Origin: P52-10 sp041397365 | GTDB taxonomy: Bacteria > Pseudomonadota > Alphaproteobacteria > Rhizobiales > Xanthobacteraceae | Assembly (NCBI GenBank): GCA_041397365.1 | Contig: JAWKWT010000002.1 | Location: 372,001 to 436,000, forward strand | DNA length: 64,000 nucleotides | Direction: 5' to 3' | Part shown: positions 55,103-64,000 of the stretch, one piece after another | Layout of the letters: every line of letters begins with the position of its first letter | How positions within the stretch are numbered: position 1 is the first letter of the stretch | The notes under the pieces: generated by a model | Told to the model about the DNA's origin: nothing | Database searches by the model: none | Seen by the model: the letters and a program-made list of their open reading frames with translations, nothing else | Translations under genes and position numbers: made by a program

Positions 55103-58100
55103 ATGAATCAACTTGCTCCTGTTCATACCGGACAGTTCGACCCGAACGACGATCTCTGGTTCAAGGACGCGATCATCTATCAGTTGCACGTCAAGGCGTT
55201 CGCAGACAGCAACAATGACGGGATCGGCGATTTCGCAGGCTTGACCGGCAAGCTCGACTATTTGCAGGAACTCGGCGTCACGACGCTCTGGGTGATGCCG
55301 TTCTATCCCTCTCCAGGCCGCGACGACGGATACGATATTTCCGACTACGGATCCGTGCATCCGGATTTCGGCACGATGAAGGATTTCAAGCGCTTCATCG
55401 TCGAAGCGAAGAAGCGAGGCTTGCGCGTCATCACCGAACTCGTCATCAATCATACGTCAGATCAGCACAACTGGTTCCGGCGCGCGCGTCGCAGCCCGAA
55501 AGGCTCCTCGGCGCGGGATTGGTACGTGTGGAGCGATACGGACAAGCGCTACAGCCTCACGCGAATCATCTTCACGGACACGGAGAAGTCGAACTGGACG
55601 TGGGACCCGGAGGCGAAGGGCTATTATTGGCATCGCTTCTTCTCCCATCAACCGGACCTGAATTTCGACAACCCGCGCGTCATCAGCGCTGTCGTACAGG
55701 TGATGAAGCGATGGCTCGACGCCGGCGTCGACGGCTTCCGGCTCGACGCCATTCCCTATCTTTGCGAGCGCGAGGGGACGTCCAACGAAAATCTTCCCGA
55801 AACACATGCCGTCATCAAGAAGCTGCGCGCGGAGCTGGATAGCTACGCCAAAGGCAAGCTGCTGCTAGCGGAGGCCAACCAATGGCCGGAGGATGTACAG
55901 GAATATTTCGGCAGCGGCGACGAATGCCACATGGCCTATCATTTCCCGCTGATGCCGCGTATCTACATGGCGATCGCGCAGGAAGACCGCTTTCCGATCG
56001 TCGACATTCTGAGGCAGACGCCGGACATTCCGAACAACTGCCAGTGGGCGATGTTCCTCCGAAACCATGATGAGCTGACGCTCGAAATGGTCACCGATAT
56101 CGAGCGGGACTATCTGTGGTCTACTTATGCCGTCGATCCGCGCGCCCGCATCAATCTCGGAATCAGACGGCGTCTGGCGCCGCTGATGGACAATGACCGG
56201 CGCAAGATCGAGTTGATGAACTCGTTGTTGATGTCGTTTCCGGGAACGCCGATCATCTATTACGGCGACGAAATCGGCATGGGCGATAACATCTATCTTG
56301 GCGACCGGAACGGCGTGCGTACGCCGATGCAATGGACACCCGACCGCAATGGCGGCTTCTCGCGCTGCGATCCGGCACGGCTTTACGCGCCGCCGGTGAT
56401 GGACGCGGTTTACGGCTATGAGTCCGTCAATGTGGAATCGCAATCGCGCAGCCTTTCATCCCTGCTTAACTGGATGAAGAAGCTGATTGCGGTCCGCAAA
56501 TCGACGCAGGCTTTCGGTCGCGGGACGATGGCATTCGTGCGATCGTCCAACAACGCAGTGCTGGCGTATCTGCGGATGCATGGCGGCGAGGTCATTCTGT
56601 GCGTGGCGAATCTTTCACGCGCTGCGCAGGCGACCGAACTCGACCTGTCGCAGTGGAAGGGACGCTTCCCGCTCGAATTGATGGGACGAACTGCGTTTCC
56701 CGATATCGGGGAACTTCCCTATCTCGTCACGCTTGGCCCTTACGGCTTTTACTGGTTCGAATTGAAGGAACGGCCAGTCTCACAAAACGTCGCACCGACC
56801 GTTTCTCCCGATTTTCACACATTGGTGATTCCGACCGGCGCGACGTGGGAAACACTGATGCGAACGAGGGGAATTTTCGAACGCGAGGTGCTCCCGGCAT
56901 TTCTCGCGCGTGCGCGATGGTTTCCCGAACGCTCGCCCCAGGCGATCTCGACGACGATGCATGCCGCCGTTCCGCTCTCGCACGAGAGGGAGTCGCGACC
57001 CTGGCTGGTGTTGTTCGATGCGACCATTCGCGGCGAGAGCGGACGGTATGCCATGCCGGTGCGGATCACGGCCGACCGGCTGGATCGCAGCCAGCCCAAT
57101 CCGAGAACACTCGCCGCCGTCCGCCGCGGCGCGCGCGAAGGAACGCTGGTCGATGTCGCAACGGAGCATCAGTTTATCTCCAAGCTGCTGTCCGACTTGC
57201 GGCGCTCCATTTCTTCAAGCGAAGGCGGATATCAGGTCGATTTCAAGCCGACCGAACGGCTGAAGACGATCCCAGAGGGGCCGATCAGCAATGTCCGGGC
57301 CGTCGAGACCGAACAGACGAATTCGACGACACTCGTGGACGACCGATATGTCGTGAAGGTCTACCGGAAGATCGAGAGCGGACTGAATCCGGAGATTGAG
57401 GTCGGCCGCTTTCTTACCGACGTTGCCGGCTTCGCCAACACGCCGGCACTGCTCGGAAGTATCGAACTGACGGGCGCCGACACCCAGAGCGCGGTGGCAA
57501 TCGTTCACGCCTTCGTCGAAAATCAGGGCGATGCATGGACGTTGAGCGCCGCCGCGCTCGACCGGTTCATCGAGGGAGAAAGTCTGATCGCCACCGACGA
57601 GACGACCCCGGCAGAGGACGAGAAAGCAGCCTATCAGCGCTACATGATGCAGACCGGCAAACGCGTCGCTGAAATGCACATGGCGCTCGGCAGCCGCCAC
57701 GATGTGGAGGATTTTGCGCCGCGCGTCGCGACGCGAACCGATACGGATGGCTGGATCGATATGCTGCTGTCCCGCGCCGATCGAACCATGGCCCGGCTCG
57801 AACAATTCAGGGGAACGGAGGCAGATGCGCGCTTGATCGAAGCGGTCGTTCGCCACCGTTCGTCATTGCCCGAACGCCTCGCAGGCCTCCTCGCCAATCC
57901 TGCCGACATTTCGTGTATCCGGCACCACGGGGATTTGCATCTTGGTCAAATGCTGGTGGTGAAGGACGACATATTCATCATCGACTTCGAAGGCGAGCCG
58001 AGGCGTTCCCTCGCCGAACGCCGCATGAAAGCCCCAGCCGCGCGGGACGTGGCGGGCCTGATCCGGTCGATCGACTATTCGGTGAATGCCGCGCTGGAGC

Positions 58101-58374
58101 GGTCGTTGATCGCATCCGCCGACAACCGCGCGTCGGTGCAGCAGGCGCTTGATCAATGGCGCGACGAGAGTGTCGATACGTTTCTGACGTCGTACAGGAC
58201 GGCCCTGACGGACAGTCGTCTGTGGCCCGCGAATTCGGAGGACGCCGACAAGGTTCTTCAGTTCTTTGTGCTGGAGAAAGCATTTTACGAAATCGAGTAC
58301 GAGCTCGCACATCGGCCGGAATGGCTGCGGGTGGCTCTCAGTGGCGCGCTTCGCGCGCTGGGAGACGAGCAACC

Positions 58375-58378
<4 letters not shown>
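55103..58378 (+). CDS. treS: Trehalose synthase - maltokinase fusion
   Basis: Bifunctional protein of about 1091 residues. The N-terminal 550 residues are GH13_16 trehalose synthase, which interconverts trehalose and maltose (WFKDAIIYQLHVKAFADSNN; nucleophile Asp in VDGFRLDAIPYL; Glu in LLAEANQWPEDV; LRNHDELTLEM). The C-terminal part (about 570-1090) is a maltokinase with a kinase-like active site HHGDLHLGQMLV and the metal-binding IIDFEGEP. Together they turn trehalose into maltose-1-phosphate for GlgE. The ATG at 55103 is chosen because the upstream frame overlaps glgE. The stop overlaps the glgB start as ATGA. Confidence 0.95.
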
Positions 58379-60523
<2,145 letters not shown>

Positions 60524-60524
<1 letters not shown>

Positions 60525-62626
60525 TGCGCGTACTGCAAGGATCGCCCACTCGCCTCGGAGCCAGTTGGGATGGCCGCGGCACGAACTTCGCCCTCTTTTC
60601 GGCCAACGCCGAGAAGGTCGAACTCTGCATTTTCGATAGTCAAGGAAGGCGCGAGGTCGACCGGGTTGCGCTTCCCGAGCGAACCGAGGACGTGTGGCAC
60701 GGCTATTTGCCCGAGGTCACGCCCGGACAACTCTACGGATACCGCGTTCACGGCCCCTACGATCCGGAGAACGGACATCGCTTCAACAGCCACAAGCTGC
60801 TGATTGATCCTTATGCGAAAGCCCTCGCCGGCCGGCTTGTCTGGAGCGACGCGCATTTCGGCTATCGGCCCGGCAGCCGGCGCCAGGATCTGTCGTTCGA
60901 CCGGCGGGACAATTCGCGCGGCATGCCGAAGTCCGTGGTGGTGGACGAGCATTCCGTCAGCTTATCGCAGGATCACAGGCCGAATATTCCCTGGGAGGAC
61001 ACGATCATCTACGAGGCCCATGTGAAAGGGCTCACAAAGCTTCGCAACGACATACCGGCCGGCCTGCGTGGCGGCTACCGCGCCCTCGCCGCCCCGCAGA
61101 TGATCGATCATCTGCGACGGCTCGGCGTCACCACGGTCGAGCTTCTGCCGATCCACGCCTTCGTCGACGACCGGACGCTGGTCGAACGCAAGCTGGTGAA
61201 CTACTGGGGCTACAATTCGATCGGCTTCTTCGCACCCGAGCCGCGCTACGCTCAGAACGGAGCCGAGGACGATTTGCGCACCGCGATCGCGCGTCTGCAC
61301 GACGCCGGCTTCGAGGTGATCCTGGATGTCGTCTACAATCACACCGCCGAGGGCAACCATATGGGGCCCACGCTCTCGTTCCGGGGGATCGACAACGCCT
61401 CCTATTATTGGCTGATGCCCGGAGAGAAACGCTATTACGACGACTTCACCGGCTGCGGAAATTCGCTGAACCTGACCAATATGCGCGTGTTGCAGATGGT
61501 CATGGACTCGCTTCGCCACTGGGTGAACGTCTATGGCGTCGATGGCTTCCGCTTCGATCTTGCGAGCACGCTCGCGCGTGGCCCGAACGGCTTCGACCAG
61601 CAGAGCTCGTTTCTCACCGCGGTCCGGCAGGACCCCGTGCTGTCCGGCGTCAAACTCATTGCCGAGCCCTGGGACGTCGGCATGGGCGGCTATCAGGTCG
61701 GCGGCTTTCCGTCGCAATGGTCGGAATGGAACGATCGCTATCGCCACACGCTGCGACGCTTCTGGTGCGGCGAAGGCAACCTGATCGGCGACGTCGGGCG
61801 GCGGATGACGGGGTCCGCCGACCTGTTCGACCATAACGCGCGCGGCCCCAGAGCCAGCATCAATCACGTCACCGTTCATGACGGCTTCACGCTGTCCGAT
61901 CTCTATTCGTACAACGAGAAGCGCAACGAGGCCAACGGCGAAGACAATCGCGACGGCTCTAACGACAACCAGAGCACAAATTGCGGACACGAAGGGCCGA
62001 CCGACGATTCCGCGATCATCGAGCTTCGACGCCAGCTGCGACGAAACCAGATCGCCTGCCTGATGCTCGCGCAGGGAGTTCCGCTCCTGCTCGCCGGCGA
62101 CGAGGCCGGCAACAGCCAGGGCGGCAACAACAACGCCTATTGCCAGGACAATGAGGTCGGCTGGATCGACTGGTCGGCGCTCGGCACACCGGACGATATG
62201 TCTGACTTCGTCGGCAAGCTTGCCGCGATCCGCAAACGGCTTCCGCAGCTCACCCCGCGGCATTGGGTTCAGGGCAGGACCGAGAGCGGCTTCGACGTCC
62301 TCTGGCTGACGCCGATGGCGACCGAGATGACCGAGGCCGACTGGAATTTTCCGGAAGGCCGGTTTCTTTCCTATGTGCTGGCGGCGCCTTCTGGCGACGA
62401 CGGCTCGACGCTTTACATCGCCCTCAACGCGGCGGAAGAGGAGATCGAATTCGTTCTTCCGACCTTTCCCGGCATCGAAGACTGGACGTCGATCCTCGAC
62501 ACCAGCGCACAGGCCGACGGCGCAAAGCATGCGCCCGGCGCGAGCGCAAAAGCCGCAGCTCGTTCGGTTCTCGTATTCGAAGGACCGCATGCCGGCACGG
62601 ATCGCTCTCACGAAAGCCGGAGTTAG
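60524..62626 (+). CDS. glgX: Glycogen debranching enzyme
   Basis: GH13_11 isoamylase-type enzyme that hydrolyses alpha-1,6 branch points. About 700 residues. CBM48 region TRLGASWDGRGTNFALFSA, then GYRVHGPYDPENGHRFN and NYWGYNSIGFFAPEPRY. The catalytic residues are Asp in DGFRFDLASTLAR, Glu in LIAEPWDVG and Asp in VTVHDGFTLSDLYSYN. The GDEAGNSQGGNNNAYCQDN stretch is typical of GlgX. Its ATG overlaps the glgB stop by one base. Confidence 0.96.
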
Positions 62627-62628
62627 GC

Positions 62629-64000
62629 ATGGATAGCGCCGGGCGCAGCTTCGGCCCTACACTTTCCGCCTCAGGAACGACATTCCGGCTCTGGGCGCCG
62701 GCTGCGAAATCGGTCGAGGTCATTATCGACGGCAACGGCTTCGAAATGACCCGCGCGTCGAACGGCTGGTTCACGACGACCATCGCAGCCTCAGGTGCCG
62801 GCGCCCGCTATCGCTTCAGGATCGATGGCGAACTCGATATCCCCGATCCGGCATCGCAATATCAGCCCGAGGATATCGCAGGCCCAAGCGAGGTCATCGA
62901 TCACTCCGCCTTTTCCTGGCGCGCCGAGCGATGGCGCGGACGGCCATGGCAGGACGCCGTCTTTCTGGAATGCCATGTCGGCACGTTCTCTCCGGAAGGC
63001 ACCTTTCGCGGCCTCATCGACCGGCTGGATCACATCGTCGAAACAGGGATCAGCGCGATCGAACTGATGCCGGTCGCGGACTTTCCGGGCCGCCGCAACT
63101 GGGGCTATGACGGCGTTCTCTGGTACGCGCCCGATAACACCTACGGCTCGCCGGACGATCTGAAGCGTCTGATTGACGAAGCGCATCTGCGCGGCATCAT
63201 GGTGTTTCTCGATGTCGTGTACAATCATTTCGGTCCGGAGGGAAACTACCTCGCGCGCCATGCGCCGCAGTTTTTCCGCGACGCCGCCACGCCATGGGGC
63301 GCGGCGATCGACTATTCGGTACCGGAGGTGAAAGCCTTCGCGATCGAGAATGCGATCGCGTGGCTCGACGACTATCGTTTCGACGGACTGCGCCTCGATG
63401 CGGTGCATGCGATCGTCGAGCCGGGCGGACTGTCGTTTCTGGAAGATCTCAGCAAGCGGGTCGGCACGCTCGCGGAGGAGACCGGCCGCCATCTGCATCT
63501 GGTGCTGGAAAATGACGACAACCGCAGTTCGCTGCTCGATCCGCTCACCGTCGTTCCTTCGGGGCGATACCGCGCGCAGTGGAACGACGACTATCACCAT
63601 GCCTGGCACGTCCTGCTCTCCGGCGAGACGCAAGGCTACTATTCCGACTATGCGATCCGGCCAGGACAGATGATCGCCCGCATGCTGCGGCAAGGCTTCG
63701 CCTATCAGGGCGAACCGTCCGGGCATCGCGGCGGCAAGACGCGCGGAGAATCGACCCGCAATCTTCCGCCGACCGCTTTCGTCAACTTTATCCAGAATCA
63801 CGACCAGATCGGCAATCGCGCCTTGGGCGACCGGCTTGAATGGTCGGCGACCGCCGCAGAGATCGAAGCCGCGCTCGCGGTGACGCTGCTGGCGCCGATG
63901 CCACCCTTGCTTTTCATGGGCGAGGAATGGGGAGCGCGCACGCCCTTCCCGTTCTTCTGCGATTTTCAGGGCGAATTGGCCGACGCCGTCCGGCGGGGCC
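62629..64000 (+). CDS. treZ: Maltooligosyltrehalose trehalohydrolase, 5' part
   Basis: GH13_10 enzyme that releases trehalose from the end of maltooligosyltrehalose. About 457 residues are visible of the usual 580-600; the gene runs off the right edge. N-terminal domain FGPTLSASGTTFRLWAPAA, then ECHVGTFSPEGTFRG, NWGYDGVLWYAPDNTYG, the nucleophile Asp in FDGLRLDAVHAI, Glu in LHLVLENDDN and Asp in FIQNHDQIGNRALGD. It starts two bases after the glgX stop. A treY (maltooligosyltrehalose synthase) gene is expected downstream, outside the window. Confidence 0.95.
   Translation, partial: MDSAGRSFGPTLSASGTTFRLWAPAAKSVEVIIDGNGFEMTRASNGWFTTTIAASGAGARYRFRIDGELDIPDPASQYQPEDIAGPSEVIDHSAFSWRAERWRGRPWQDAVFLECHVGTFSPEGTFRGLIDRLDHIVETGISAIELMPVADFPGRRNWGYDGVLWYAPDNTYGSPDDLKRLIDEAHLRGIMVFLDVVYNHFGPEGNYLARHAPQFFRDAATPWGAAIDYSVPEVKAFAIENAIAWLDDYRFDGLRLDAVHAIVEPGGLSFLEDLSKRVGTLAEETGRHLHLVLENDDNRSSLLDPLTVVPSGRYRAQWNDDYHHAWHVLLSGETQGYYSDYAIRPGQMIARMLRQGFAYQGEPSGHRGGKTRGESTRNLPPTAFVNFIQNHDQIGNRALGDRLEWSATAAEIEAALAVTLLAPMPPLLFMGEEWGARTPFPFFCDFQGELADAVRRG

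Overview
The window is GC-rich and densely packed with genes. Gene content, codon choice and regulatory elements fit an alphaproteobacterium of the Hyphomicrobiales (Bradyrhizobiaceae or Beijerinckiaceae-like). I base this on the cobalamin riboswitch families, a GTCATGCCCG-type palindromic repeat typical of that group, an alphaproteobacterial-type Zur box, the NrtA/CynA-like binding protein and the GlgE/TreS/TreZ cluster. The species cannot be named from the sequence alone. No rRNA, tRNA, CRISPR array, phage or intact insertion sequence was seen.

Layout. 1-4.1 kb: the 5' part of class I ribonucleotide reductase nrdA and a decayed metE, both on the minus strand and each behind its own cobalamin riboswitch. 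4.5-20.1 kb: a nitrogen-compound uptake and hydrolysis island with a five-gene dipeptide-type ABC transporter, a second orphan binding protein, two isochorismatase-fold hydrolases, two amidases each paired with an AtzG-like small protein, a formamidase-like enzyme, an EamA exporter and a GntR/FCD regulator. A shared TTGGATACAA-like motif sits in most of its promoters. 20.1-22.0 kb: encapsulin with its cargo DyP peroxidase. 22.5-23.7 kb: a CbpA/CbpM-type co-chaperone pair. 23.8-30.0 kb: a cyanate/nitrate-type ABC transporter plus cyanase, transcribed from a recognisable sigma-54 promoter and divergent from a sigma-54 activator.

30.2-33.5 kb: membrane polyisoprenoid/sugar genes (polytopic membrane protein, GtrA, HAD-UbiA fusion). 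33.6-36.7 kb: a zinc-starvation operon behind a perfect Zur palindrome (COG0523 GTPase, iron-type alcohol dehydrogenase, two small unknown proteins). 37.1-41.6 kb: a TonB-dependent siderophore receptor, a PiuC-type dioxygenase and an alpha-hydroxy-acid oxidase. 42.0-49.4 kb: a second dipeptide-type ABC transporter with a MaoC-like hydratase and a caiB remnant, divergent from an IclR regulator. 49.7-64 kb: a YihY-like membrane protein, a PPC-domain protein, malQ, and a glycogen/trehalose operon glgE - treS-maltokinase - glgB - glgX - treZ, the last running off the right edge.

Many conserved genes are broken by single-base indels, nearly all of them one-base losses and most readable as contractions in short G/C runs. 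In each case the protein continues in another frame. I read most of these as sequence errors and give the reconstructed gene span. The metE internal deletion, the caiB stub and the 41.7 kb dehydrogenase stub cannot be explained that way and look like real gene decay.
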